DNA of 64,000 nt, taken from NCBI RefSeq assembly GCF_036075115.1, contig NZ_CP107958.1, positions 2,294,001 through 2,358,000 of the forward strand. Direction: 5' to 3'. The translations under genes and the position numbers were made by a program. This document shows positions 1-7,753 of the stretch, in pieces. The notes below the pieces were generated by a model. The model saw only the letters and a list, made by a program, of their open reading frames with translations. It did not search any database and was not told the origin of the DNA. Position 1 is the stretch's first letter. Each line of letters opens with the position of its first letter. The DNA is from Streptomyces sp. NBC_00377. Lineage in GTDB: Bacteria; Actinomycetota; Actinomycetes; Streptomycetales; Streptomycetaceae.

Positions 1-1353
1 GGCATGCTGTTCACCGGGCTCGCCACGTTCGAGGCGATGGGTCTGGCCTCCCTGATGGTGGTCGCGGTCGCCATGGTCGGCTCGGTGACGGTGCTGCCGG
101 CCCTGCTGTCGCTGCTCGGCCACCGGGTGGAGAAGGGCCGGATCCCGTTCCTGCACCCCGACAAGCGCCGCAAGAACGGCAGCCGTGCCGCCGAGGGCAG
201 CCGCTTCTGGAGCGCCGTGCTCAAGGTCGTCCTCGCCAAGCCCGGCGTGTCGCTGGTCGTGGCGGCCGGCGTGCTGCTCGCGATCGCCGCGCCGGCGGTC
301 GGCATGAAGACCCAGAACCTCACGCTGGACCAGGAGTTCGGTGACTCGCTGCCCATCGTGCAGACCTACAACCGGGTCAACGACGCCTTCCCGGGCGGTT
401 CCGAGCCGGCCGAGGTGATCGTCAGGGCGAAGGACATCAACGCCGCCGAGGTGAAGGCGGCGCTGGCGGAGTTCAAGGAGCAGGCGGTCAGTTCGGGCGC
501 CTCGCGCGGCCCGGTCGAGATCAAGCTGCACGACGCGCAGAACATCGCCTACGTGTACGTGCCGCTGGTCGGCGGCTCGGACCTGGACAAGGCGGGGGCG
601 AGCCTGGACAAGCTGCGCGACGAGGTGCGGCCCGCCACGCTGGGCAAGGTCGACGGCGTCCAGGCGCCGATCACCGGGCAGGTGGCCGGTTCGAAGGACT
701 TCAACGACCAGTTGGGCGGGGCCGTCGCTCCCGTCTTCGCGTTCGTCGTGGTCTTCGCCTTCCTGCTGATGCTGCTGTCGTTCCGCTCGCTGACGGTCGC
801 GATCACCTCGATCGTGCTCAACCTGCTGTCGGTGGGCGCCGCCTACGGCATCCTGGTCGCCGTCTTCCAGCACGGCTGGGGCGCGTCGCTGGTCGGGGCG
901 GAGGGCGTCGGCGCCATCATCACCTGGCTGCCGCTGTTCCTCTTCGTGATCCTGTTCGGGCTGTCGATGGACTACCACGTGTTCGTCGTCTCGCGGATCC
1001 GCGAGGCGCGGCTGCGGGGCCGCACGACGAACGAGGCCATCCAGCACGGTGTGGTCACCACGGCGGGCGTGGTCACCAGCGCCGCCGTCATCATGGTCGC
1101 CGTCTTCGCGATCTTCGGAACGCTGTCCATGCAGTCCATGAAGCAGATGGGCGTGGGCCTGGCGGCCGCGGTGCTGATCGACGCGACGATCATCCGCGGT
1201 GTGCTGCTCCCGGCCGTGATGGCACTGCTCGGCGAGCGCAACTGGTACCTGCCGAAGTGGCTGCACTGGCTGCCCGACCTCACGCACGACGAGGCGCCTG
1301 AAGCGGTCGCGCCGGTGACCCGGGACGACGAGGGCGAGCCGCTGAAGGTCTGA
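1..1353 (+). CDS. MMPL/RND family exporter, C-terminal part (5' end outside window)
   Basis: Inner-membrane transporter of the MMPL branch of the RND superfamily, which moves lipids or other hydrophobic molecules out using the proton gradient. The frame is already open at base 1, so about 450 residues of the C-terminal half are present. Visible are the end of the first membrane bundle (FEAMGLASLMVVAVAMVGSV), one hydrophobic segment near residue 80, a periplasmic porter-like domain (about residues 100-235), and a second bundle of five hydrophobic segments from about 240 to 410. The second bundle contains the family-typical GLSMDYHVFVVSRIREA, with the Asp of the proton relay region and a charged cytoplasmic loop. 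The tail is short and acidic. It is followed by a hairpin terminator and converges with a glycosyltransferase remnant. The substrate cannot be told. Confidence 0.9.
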   Translation, partial: GMLFTGLATFEAMGLASLMVVAVAMVGSVTVLPALLSLLGHRVEKGRIPFLHPDKRRKNGSRAAEGSRFWSAVLKVVLAKPGVSLVVAAGVLLAIAAPAVGMKTQNLTLDQEFGDSLPIVQTYNRVNDAFPGGSEPAEVIVRAKDINAAEVKAALAEFKEQAVSSGASRGPVEIKLHDAQNIAYVYVPLVGGSDLDKAGASLDKLRDEVRPATLGKVDGVQAPITGQVAGSKDFNDQLGGAVAPVFAFVVVFAFLLMLLSFRSLTVAITSIVLNLLSVGAAYGILVAVFQHGWGASLVGAEGVGAIITWLPLFLFVILFGLSMDYHVFVVSRIREARLRGRTTNEAIQHGVVTTAGVVTSAAVIMVAVFAIFGTLSMQSMKQMGVGLAAAVLIDATIIRGVLLPAVMALLGERNWYLPKWLHWLPDLTHDEAPEAVAPVTRDDEGEPLKV

Positions 1354-1386
1354 CACCGATCGCGGCACGCCGAAGTCGGCTGAGCC

Positions 1387-1425
1387 GAGGGCCCGTTGAC
1401 CTCCCGGGGGAGTCAGCGGGCCCTC
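1387..1425. terminator. Hairpin terminator between MMPL gene and glycosyltransferase remnant
   Basis: Inverted repeat with 14-base arms (GAGGGCCCGTTGAC / GTCAGCGGGCCCTC, one G-T pair) around an 11-base loop, starting 33 bases after the MMPL stop. No T-tract follows, as is usual in Streptomyces. It probably serves both converging units. Confidence 0.6.
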
Positions 1426-1438
1426 ACCTGTGCCGGGT

Positions 1439-1720
1439 TCACCCCCGGTCCCGGGCCCGGTGGCCCGCCGGATCGGCCTCGATCAGGTCCACCGCCCGGT
1501 GCGTGCCGCCCTCGTCCGCCATGCCCGCCTGGATCCCCTTGAGCCGGCGGGCGACCTCCGGGTCGTCGAGGAGTGCGAGGGCGGCCTCGCGCAGGGTGTC
1601 GGCCGTCGCCTCGGGGGGGGCGATCTGCCGGGGCACACCGAGCGCCCGGCGCATGTCCGCGTTGCCGAACTGGTCGACGGCCTGCGGTACGGCGATCATC
1701 GGCGTGGCCGTGGCCAGTCC
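1439..1720 (-). pseudogene. Remnant of a macrolide-type (MGT) glycosyltransferase, C-terminal end only
   Basis: About 90 codons read [20 protein letters not shown] followed by a region ending [20 protein letters not shown]. This is the recognisable end of UDP-sugar macrolide glycosyltransferases of the MGT/GT1 family: the nucleotide-sugar motif tail with PQ...DQ, then the last helix. Intact members are about 400 residues, so three quarters is missing. No start codon with a ribosome site is seen, and homology fades upstream of about 1720, next to the lipoprotein stop at 1754. The C-terminal extension ([12 protein letters not shown]) looks unselected. Inferred to be a decayed gene left by a deletion. 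It could still be translated from the internal ATG at 1699, but it would lack the acceptor domain and most of the donor site. Confidence 0.6.
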
Positions 1721-1753
1721 GACGATACGTCTCGTGCAACCCGAACAACCGGG

Positions 1754-2332
1754 TCAGGCCTCGGGGCAGCGCTCGTCCGTTCCCTCGACGCTGCGGCCGA
1801 GCCCGTCCGTCACCGTCACCGTCACCGTCACCGTCGCGGAGGAGAAGTCGGCGGTGTGCCGCGCCTCCGCTGCCGTACAGATCAGCTGGGCCACCGCGAG
1901 GTCGGCCAGCTTGTCGGTGACGTGATGCAGCCGGATCGACACCCCGTCGCCGCGTCTGTCCACCGACACGGCGGCCGATGTCGGAGCCACCGCGGCGGGA
2001 GCGTCGGTTCCGGTGCCGGGAGCCATGCTCCGGCCGGGTGTCGGGGCGAGCCCCGGCGGCGGCAGCAGCGTGGTCAGCTGCTTCGCCCGTTCCGCCTCCG
2101 TCGGACCCTCCAGAAGGCTCTGCACCGCCGACTCGGCGTCGACCACCGGGACGGGCCTGCGCGGGACGGCCACCAGCGAGCCGGCCCGGACGAAGTAGAC
2201 CCGCACCATCGGCACGGCCCCCCGCGCGGGGCCGCCAGCCTCCACCACACCGGTCGCCGGGATGCCGCAGGAGACCAGCGCGCCCAGCGCCGGAACGCAC
2301 AGCAGCACGGCCCGGCGCGCGGCCCTGATCAC
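1754..2332 (-). CDS. Lipoprotein of a two-component operon (GerMN-like/CseA-like)
   Basis: Secreted lipoprotein of 192 residues. A signal peptide ends in the lipobox LVSCG, so Cys22 would be lipidated. The body has the pattern seen in GerMN-type lipoproteins found with Streptomyces sensor kinases: VRVYFVRAGSLVAVPR, then a segment with LLEGPTEAERAKQLTTLLP. Its GTG start overlaps the stop of the sensor kinase gene by 4 bases (GTGA), so translation is coupled and a role in tuning the kinase outside the membrane is likely. CseA is the known analogue for CseC. The C-terminus contains a Val-Thr alternation encoded by an exact hexanucleotide repeat. The end of the reading frame lies close to the glycosyltransferase remnant, so the natural C-terminus may have been altered by the same rearrangement. 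Confidence 0.7.
   Translation of the reverse strand: MIRAARRAVLLCVPALGALVSCGIPATGVVEAGGPARGAVPMVRVYFVRAGSLVAVPRRPVPVVDAESAVQSLLEGPTEAERAKQLTTLLPPPGLAPTPGRSMAPGTGTDAPAAVAPTSAAVSVDRRGDGVSIRLHHVTDKLADLAVAQLICTAAEARHTADFSSATVTVTVTVTDGLGRSVEGTDERCPEA
1809..1835. repeat. Hexanucleotide tandem repeat (GTCACC)4 plus GTC inside the lipoprotein gene
   Basis: Four perfect copies of GTCACC plus a half copy. Read on the minus strand they encode alternating Thr and Val near the C-terminus of the lipoprotein. Copy-number change would alter length without shifting frame. Confidence 0.9.
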
Positions 2333-3819
2333 GACTCCCCCGCCGAGGCGTCCCGTTGCAGCGGGAGTTCCACGGTGAAGACGGCGCCGCCCTCCGGCCG
2401 GTTCGCCGCCCGGACCGTGCCGCCGTGCATGCGGACGTTCTCCTCGGTGATCGCCAGCCCCAGCCCGCTGCCCTCGGTCCGGGACCGGGCGGCGTCCGAC
2501 TTGTAGAACCGTTCGAAGACGTGCGGCAGTACGCCTTCGGGGATGCCCGGCCCGCTGTCCAGGACCTCGACGACGGCCCGCGGCCCGGCGCCCGGCCCCG
2601 CGTCCTCGCGCAGGGACAACCGCACCGGGCGGGCTCCGTGCCGCAGGGCGTTGCCGACCAGGTTGGCTACGACGACGTCCAGGCGGCGCGGGTCGACGCG
2701 CCCGCGCAGCACGTCCGGGTCAGGCAGCCGGGCGTCCACCAGGTCGGTCCAGCCGCGGGAGGCCAGGGTGCGCCGCAGGGACTCGGCGAGGTCGATCTCG
2801 TCCAGGTGCAGCACCGCCGCGCCCGCGTCGAAGCGGGAGATCTCCATCAAATCGTCCACGAGCCGGGTCAGTTTCACGGTCTCCTCGCTGATCAGCCGGA
2901 CCGCGGTGGCGGTGTCCGGATCGAGCCCGGCCGCGTCCTCGTCGAGGACGTCGGTGACGGCCGACATGGCGGCCAGCGGAGTGCGCAGTTCGTGCGAGAC
3001 ATCCGCGGCGAACCGCCGGGCGCGGGCCTCCATGCCACGCAGTTCGGCCACCGACTCCTCCAGCGCGGCGGCCGTCTCGTTGAACGTGTGCGACAGCTCC
3101 GCGAGTTCGTCGGAGCCGTCGACGGCGAGACGGGTGTCGAGCCGCCCCCTGGCGATGCTGCGGGTCGCGTCCCGCAGCGCGCGCACCGGCCGCAGCACCC
3201 CCCGGGCGGCGAGCAGCGCGAACAGGACGGCGAGGGCCAGCGCGGGGACGGCGGCCCGCTCCACGGCGGTCACCAGGGCGTCGACGTAAGCCTGTTCGGT
3301 CGTCTGCGGCACCGTCAGGAACACCTGGAGACCGGAGGGGGGCCAACTGCCCGACGCGGAGGCGAAGACGACCGACATGCCGACGACGAGGGCGGTGTGG
3401 TCCGCGAGGCCCACCCGCTGGAACACGGTGGCCGACCTGGAGTTCACCGCTTCGCGCAGGGCGGGCGTCAGCTCCTCGAAGGAGTCGTCGGGGACGGACG
3501 TGGCCTCCAGCCCCCGGTAGACGGCCAGCACCCGCCAGGAGCCCGACGGCTGGGCGCCGGCCACCTCGACTGCGAACTGCCGCAGTGCGTCCGGGCCGGG
3601 CGGCAGGACGATCTCGGGGGCGAGCCGGGTCACCTGGGTGCGCAGCAGCTCGATCACGGCGTCCTGGCTCTGCTGGAGCACTCCGGTGCGCGCCTCACGG
3701 AAGGTGAGCGTGCCGGTGGTCGTCGCGGCGAGAGCGGCGACCAGCGCGAACGCCACCACCAGACGCACCCGCAGCCCGCGCAGCCGATGCGCCCCGACCC
3801 GGGTCCGCAGGGGCCTCAC
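2329..3819 (-). CDS. Two-component sensor histidine kinase
   Basis: Membrane sensor kinase of 496 residues. Order: TM1 at about 18-38, an extracytoplasmic sensor of about 150 residues, TM2 at about 185-208, a HAMP linker, HisKA with the phosphoacceptor in SHELRTPLA (about residue 277), then HATPase_c with N-box NLVGNALRHG, G1 DSGPGIP, F-box FERFYKSD and G2 GSGLGLAI. All catalytic boxes are intact. It is translationally coupled on both sides: its GTG start overlaps the response-regulator stop by 4 bases, and its stop overlaps the lipoprotein start. The overall organisation resembles the AfsQ1/AfsQ2 and CseB/CseC systems, but the sequence does not let me assign it to either. Confidence 0.93.
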   Translation of the reverse strand: MRPLRTRVGAHRLRGLRVRLVVAFALVAALAATTTGTLTFREARTGVLQQSQDAVIELLRTQVTRLAPEIVLPPGPDALRQFAVEVAGAQPSGSWRVLAVYRGLEATSVPDDSFEELTPALREAVNSRSATVFQRVGLADHTALVVGMSVVFASASGSWPPSGLQVFLTVPQTTEQAYVDALVTAVERAAVPALALAVLFALLAARGVLRPVRALRDATRSIARGRLDTRLAVDGSDELAELSHTFNETAAALEESVAELRGMEARARRFAADVSHELRTPLAAMSAVTDVLDEDAAGLDPDTATAVRLISEETVKLTRLVDDLMEISRFDAGAAVLHLDEIDLAESLRRTLASRGWTDLVDARLPDPDVLRGRVDPRRLDVVVANLVGNALRHGARPVRLSLREDAGPGAGPRAVVEVLDSGPGIPEGVLPHVFERFYKSDAARSRTEGSGLGLAITEENVRMHGGTVRAANRPEGGAVFTVELPLQRDASAGES

Positions 3820-4508
3820 CGGGCGGCGAACCGGTAGCCGAAGCCGCGGACGGTCTGGATGTGGCGCGGCTCGCGCGGGGGCTCGCCCAGCTTGGCGCGC
3901 AGTCGTTTGACGCAGGCGTCCACCAGGCGCGCGTCCCCGTGGTAGCTGTGCTGCCAGACCGCTTCGAGGAGCTGCTGGCGACTGAACACCTGGCCGGGCG
4001 AGGCGGACAGGGTCAGCAGCAGCCTCAGTTCGGACGGGGCGAGGGCGACCGGCGAGCCCTGGCAGGTCACCGCCAGTCCGGCCCGGTCGACGGCCAGGTC
4101 GCCGTAGGTGTCGATCTTCGGTATGCCGCCGTCCGCGGGCGCGCCGGCCGCCCTGCGCAGGACGGCGCGGATCCGGGCCTGGAGCACCCGGGCCGGCACG
4201 GGCTTGACCACGTAGTCGTCTGCGCCGGCCTCGAGACCGACAACGATGTCCTCGTCGTCGCCCCGCGCGGTCGCCATGATGATGGGCAGCGTCTGGTCCA
4301 GTTCACGCATCCTGCGGCAGACGTCGAGGCCGGGCATACCGGGCAGCATCAGGTCCAGCACCACCACATCGGGCCGGAAGGACCTCAGCCGGTCGAGGCC
4401 CTCCTCGCCCGTCCCGGCGGCGGCGACCTCATGACCCTGACGGCGGAGCGCCAGAGCGACGCCGTCCCGTACGGCTCGGTCGTCCTCGATCAGCAGTACT
4501 CGTGGCAT
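3816..4508 (-). CDS. OmpR-family response regulator
   Basis: Response regulator of 230 residues. The receiver domain (1-115) has the acidic pair EDD, phosphoacceptor Asp in VVLDLMLPG, the conserved Thr/Ala of ATARGDD and Lys in YVVKP. The winged-helix DNA-binding domain (130-230) shows LAPSELRLLLTLSASPGQ and RLVDACVKRLRAKLGE, ending with HIQTVRGFGYRF. It is the first gene of an operon with its kinase and a lipoprotein. The DNA-binding half is very like AfsQ1 of S. coelicolor as I remember it (same RLVDACV-RLRAK pattern), which makes the GTTAC-type boxes in the upstream gap a plausible self-binding site. The start is ATG at 4508. Confidence 0.93.
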   Translation of the reverse strand: MPRVLLIEDDRAVRDGVALALRRQGHEVAAAGTGEEGLDRLRSFRPDVVVLDLMLPGMPGLDVCRRMRELDQTLPIIMATARGDDEDIVVGLEAGADDYVVKPVPARVLQARIRAVLRRAAGAPADGGIPKIDTYGDLAVDRAGLAVTCQGSPVALAPSELRLLLTLSASPGQVFSRQQLLEAVWQHSYHGDARLVDACVKRLRAKLGEPPREPRHIQTVRGFGYRFAAR

Positions 4509-4548
4509 GGGCTCAGTATCCGTATACCGTCGGGTCGTTCGGAGCTCT

Positions 4549-4602
4549 GTTACCGGATGATCACATGAAACGGAACCGCTAGGGTCGTTACTGTTTCGTT
4601 AT
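4549..4602. promoter_or_regulatory. AfsQ1-like direct repeats in the regulator/DUF3152 divergent promoter
   Basis: Two boxes of the form GTnAC-N6-GTnAC, the consensus I recall for AfsQ1: GTTAC-N6-GTTAT at 4587-4602 (9 of 10 positions) and a weaker GTTAC-N6-ATCAC at 4549-4564. They start 38 bases apart between the divergent regulator and DUF3152 genes. The octamer GATCACAT also occurs twice here (near 4559 and 4620). Autoregulation is inferred from the AfsQ1-like DNA-binding domain next door. Confidence 0.4.
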
Positions 4603-4648
4603 CGTCCGGGCCAGATCCGATCACATAGGGATCACAATCTAAACAACC

Positions 4649-5629
4649 ATGACCGCGCACAAAGCAACTGCATCCCCCACCGGTCGCCGCCGGCACGGCC
4701 GCGCGCACGCCTCCGGCCGACGGCTGCGGAAGGGGGCCGTGTGGGGCGGGACGGTCGCGCTGGCCGTCCTGGGCGCCGCGGGTGTCGCGGCCGCGGGCTG
4801 GGCGTCCGCCGGCTCGGGCGGCACATCGGCCCAGGGCCGCCCGACCGCGTCCGCCGAATCGGGCGGCGCCGGGGAGTCCGCGCCGACGTCCTCCGGGCAC
4901 GCGACCGCGGGGCCGCACGGCGGCTCCGGCACCGCCCGCACCTCGGGCGGCCCGTCGACCGGCGCGTCCGGCAGCAAGACGGGCGGCCCGTCCGGGAAGA
5001 CCTCCGGCGGCCCGTCCGGTGGAACCTCCGGCCGCCCGTCCACCGAACCGTCCGAGTCGGACATCCCGGCCTCGGGGCCCGGCACCTTCACCACCGCGAC
5101 CGGCTCGAGCGCCGAGGTGGGGAAGGGCACGGTCCTGCGCTACCGCGTCGACGTCGAGGACGGCACCGCTCTGTCCGCCGCGACCGTAGCCCGGCAGGTG
5201 GAGATCATCCTCGGCGACCGGCGCGGCTGGACGGCGGACGGCCACTCGGCCTTCCGCCGGGTCGCCACCGGCGCCGTCGACTTCGTCGTACGGGTCGCGA
5301 CCCCCGGCACCGTGGACAAGATCTGCGGGCAGTACGGACTGGAGACCGGCGGCGAGGTCAATTGCAGCGTGGGCGAGAACGTCATGGTCAACCTCAAGCG
5401 CTGGCTGCTCGCCACCCCCGTCTACGCCAAGGACGTCACGGCCTACCGCGCGCTCATCGTCAACCACGAGGTCGGCCACTTCCTCGGCCACGGCCATGTC
5501 GGCTGCCCCGGCCCGGGCAAACCGGCCCCGGCGATGATGCAGCAGATCAAGGGCATGAACGGCTGCGTCCCGAACGTCTGGCCCTACGACGACAAGGGAC
5601 AGCGGATCACCGGCCCGGCCCTGCCCTGA
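4649..5629 (+). CDS. Exported DUF3152 protein with metzincin-like zinc motif
   Basis: Exported or membrane-anchored protein of 326 residues. It has a basic N-terminus, one hydrophobic segment (about 33-52), then a 90-residue Gly/Ser/Thr/Pro linker with repeats of the GGPSG-TSGG type, and a globular DUF3152 domain from about 150. That domain contains VNHEVGHFLGHGHVGC: His273-Glu274-X-X-His277 plus His283 is the HExxHxxGxxH pattern of metzincin peptidases. The ending includes MMQQIKGMNGCVPNVWPYDD, with Cys residues that could pair. DUF3152 is widespread in actinobacteria and its function is not established; metallopeptidase activity is inference from the motif. The gene is divergent from the two-component operon and could be its target. 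It converges with the sugar-importer operon with only 10 bases between stops. Confidence 0.8.
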   Translation: MTAHKATASPTGRRRHGRAHASGRRLRKGAVWGGTVALAVLGAAGVAAAGWASAGSGGTSAQGRPTASAESGGAGESAPTSSGHATAGPHGGSGTARTSGGPSTGASGSKTGGPSGKTSGGPSGGTSGRPSTEPSESDIPASGPGTFTTATGSSAEVGKGTVLRYRVDVEDGTALSAATVARQVEIILGDRRGWTADGHSAFRRVATGAVDFVVRVATPGTVDKICGQYGLETGGEVNCSVGENVMVNLKRWLLATPVYAKDVTAYRALIVNHEVGHFLGHGHVGCPGPGKPAPAMMQQIKGMNGCVPNVWPYDDKGQRITGPALP

Positions 5630-5639
5630 ACGCGACCAT

Positions 5640-6920
5640 TCACCGCTGGTAGCGGGCCAGCACCAGGTTGCCGTCCTCCTCGAGCCGCTCGCGGAGCTCA
5701 CCCATACCGATCGCCCCGCTGTAGTACTCCTGGAAGGCGGGGGTCGCGACCTTGTCCTTCCACTCGGCGTAGCCGCGGACGGACTGGGCGGGCGCCGGGC
5801 GCAGGTACCCGGCCAGGGCGGTCCCGGTCGCCCAGTCGTCCTCGGCCATGTGGAGGGCGGGGTCGGCGAGGGCCTGGGTGCCGGTCGGCAGCATCCAGTC
5901 GCCCAGCGCGAGGCGCACCATGTTCTTCGGCCGGAGCAGGAAGTCGATGAACGCGACGGCGTCCTTCTTGTGACGGCTGTCCTCGGCGACGGACAGCGTC
6001 TGCGGGCTGACGCCCTGGGCGAGCCCGTCGGCGCCCGCAGGGGCGGGCAGCACCTGCCAGTCGAATCCCTCGGGCGCCTGCTGCACGATCTGCTGACGGT
6101 AGGAGAAGCCGAGCGGGACCATGGCGTATCTGCCGCCGAAGAACCCGGGCAGGGTGTCCGAGCCGCCGCTGCCCAGCGTCGTGGACGAGGCGCTGTGGTC
6201 GGTGCCGACCTGGTCGCGGATGGTGCGGGGCACGACCTCGTCGCCGGCCTCGAAACGGACGGTGGCCTTTCCGTCCGCTCCCCGGTGGAACAGCCGCCCG
6301 CCCGCCGACAGGGACAGGTTGAGGGTGGCGGAGACCGGCTCCTTCAGCGGCCAGGCGACGCCGAACCTGCCGTCCCCGCTGAGCCGCCGGGTGATCTGCC
6401 GGAACTCCGCCCAGCTCCAGGGATGTTGCGGGGTCGGGATGCGGACCCCGGAGCGCTTCAGCCAGGCCGCGTTCGCCACGAGGACACGCGGCTCCTGGAG
6501 GAAGGGCACGCCGTAGACGCCGTCGCCGAAGGTCGTCGTCTCCCAACTGCGCCGCGGGATGTCCGACGTGAGACGGGCGGGCAGCAGGTCGGACAGATCG
6601 GCGAGACGGCCGCCGTAGGCGAAGTCCGCGAGGTCGTCGGAGGCGTCGTGGATGATGTCGGGGGCCTCGCCGCCCTCGAAGGAGGTCAGCAGCTGGTCGT
6701 GGACACTGGACCAACTTCCCTGTACGTACTCGACCTTGACGTCCGGATGGGTCGCGTTCCACTCCTTCACAAGGTCCTTGTTGGCCCGGACGGACTCCTC
6801 CTGCCAGGCCAGGGAGAGGAAGCGGAGGGTGACGGGACCGTCGTCGGCCCCGCCGCCGGCGGAGCAGCCCGCGAGGAGCAGCAGCACGGTCACGACCAGC
6901 GCTGCGGTCCCGCTCCGCAT
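5640..6920 (-). CDS. Sugar ABC transporter substrate-binding lipoprotein
   Basis: Extracellular solute-binding protein of family 1 (MalE-like), 426 residues. The signal peptide ends in the lipobox LLAGCSAG. The mature part has the usual cluster-B pattern: LVKEWNATHPDVKVEYVQGS early, APDIIHDASDDLADFA for the ligand cleft, and KKDAVAFIDFLL late. The ATG start overlaps the stop of the upstream permease (TGATG). It is the last gene of a three-gene importer operon, whereas most such operons place the binding protein first. No ATPase gene is present; Streptomyces sugar importers commonly share the ATPase MsiK encoded elsewhere. The specific sugar cannot be read from the sequence. Confidence 0.9.
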   Translation of the reverse strand: MRSGTAALVVTVLLLLAGCSAGGGADDGPVTLRFLSLAWQEESVRANKDLVKEWNATHPDVKVEYVQGSWSSVHDQLLTSFEGGEAPDIIHDASDDLADFAYGGRLADLSDLLPARLTSDIPRRSWETTTFGDGVYGVPFLQEPRVLVANAAWLKRSGVRIPTPQHPWSWAEFRQITRRLSGDGRFGVAWPLKEPVSATLNLSLSAGGRLFHRGADGKATVRFEAGDEVVPRTIRDQVGTDHSASSTTLGSGGSDTLPGFFGGRYAMVPLGFSYRQQIVQQAPEGFDWQVLPAPAGADGLAQGVSPQTLSVAEDSRHKKDAVAFIDFLLRPKNMVRLALGDWMLPTGTQALADPALHMAEDDWATGTALAGYLRPAPAQSVRGYAEWKDKVATPAFQEYYSGAIGMGELRERLEEDGNLVLARYQR

Positions 6921-7753
6921 CAGCCCTTCACCGCCCCGGCGAGCAGACCGCCCGTGATCCGTCGCTGGACGAGCGCGAAGACGACCAGCGAGGGCAGGGT
7001 GGCGAGGGTGGCGGCGGCGGCCAGCGGCCCCAGGTCGGCGACGCCCTCCGAGCCGATGAAGTGGGTCAGGACGACCGGCAGGGTCTGCTTCTCCGGGGAC
7101 TTCAGCAGCACCAGCGCGAAGAAGAACTCGTTCCACGCTGTGACGAACGCGAACAGCCCGGTCGCGACGATGCCCGGGGCGAGCAGCGGCGCCGTCACCG
7201 AGACCAGTGTCCGCAGCCGCCCTGCTCCGTCGATCGCCGCCGCCTCCTCCAGCTCGACGGGGAGGGCCCGGACGTATCCGACGAGCATCCACAGCGCGAA
7301 CGGCAGGGCCCACACCACGTACACCAGCACCAGCCCGGGCACCGAGTCGATCAGCCGCAGGTTCTTCAGCACCAGGAACAGCGGGATGATCACCAGCACG
7401 AACGGGAACGCCTGGCTGACCACCACCCAGGCGGACACGGCCCGCGCGAGCCGGGTGCGCCGCCGGGCCACGACGTACGCCATGGGCGTGGCGAGGACGA
7501 CAGCGATCACGGCGGCACTCACCGCGGCGACCAGGGAGTTGAACGCGGCGTGCAGCAGGGGCTGTTCGTCGAACGCCTGGCGGAAGCCGGCGAGTGTGGG
7601 GTCCTTCGGGATCCAGGTGGGGTGCAGGCTGCCCAGTTCGCGGGCGGGCTTGAACGCGACGGAGACGAGCCAGAGGAAGGGGAAGGCGAGGAAGACGAGG
7701 TAGGCGAGCAGGGCCGCGTACTGGCCGGCGCGGGCCGCCGGGCGGGTCCTCAT
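6920..7753 (-). CDS. Sugar ABC transporter permease, MalG type
   Basis: Inner-membrane permease of 277 residues with six hydrophobic segments: AALLAYLVFLAFPFLWLVSV at the N-terminus, then segments near 75, 110, 140, 190 and 245. The EAA loop that docks on the ATPase reads LEEAAAIDGAGRLRTLVSV. The start ATG-Arg-Thr-Arg overlaps the preceding permease stop by 4 bases; a longer frame extends upstream but is out of phase with the first permease and carries no family homology. It pairs with the permease encoded just upstream to form the channel for the binding protein encoded downstream. Confidence 0.92.
   Translation of the reverse strand: MRTRPAARAGQYAALLAYLVFLAFPFLWLVSVAFKPARELGSLHPTWIPKDPTLAGFRQAFDEQPLLHAAFNSLVAAVSAAVIAVVLATPMAYVVARRRTRLARAVSAWVVVSQAFPFVLVIIPLFLVLKNLRLIDSVPGLVLVYVVWALPFALWMLVGYVRALPVELEEAAAIDGAGRLRTLVSVTAPLLAPGIVATGLFAFVTAWNEFFFALVLLKSPEKQTLPVVLTHFIGSEGVADLGPLAAAATLATLPSLVVFALVQRRITGGLLAGAVKG

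Noticed and set aside
1613..1620. Run of eight G residues as a phase-variation tract
   Set aside because: It lies in the decayed glycosyltransferase remnant, so slippage would have no clear effect.
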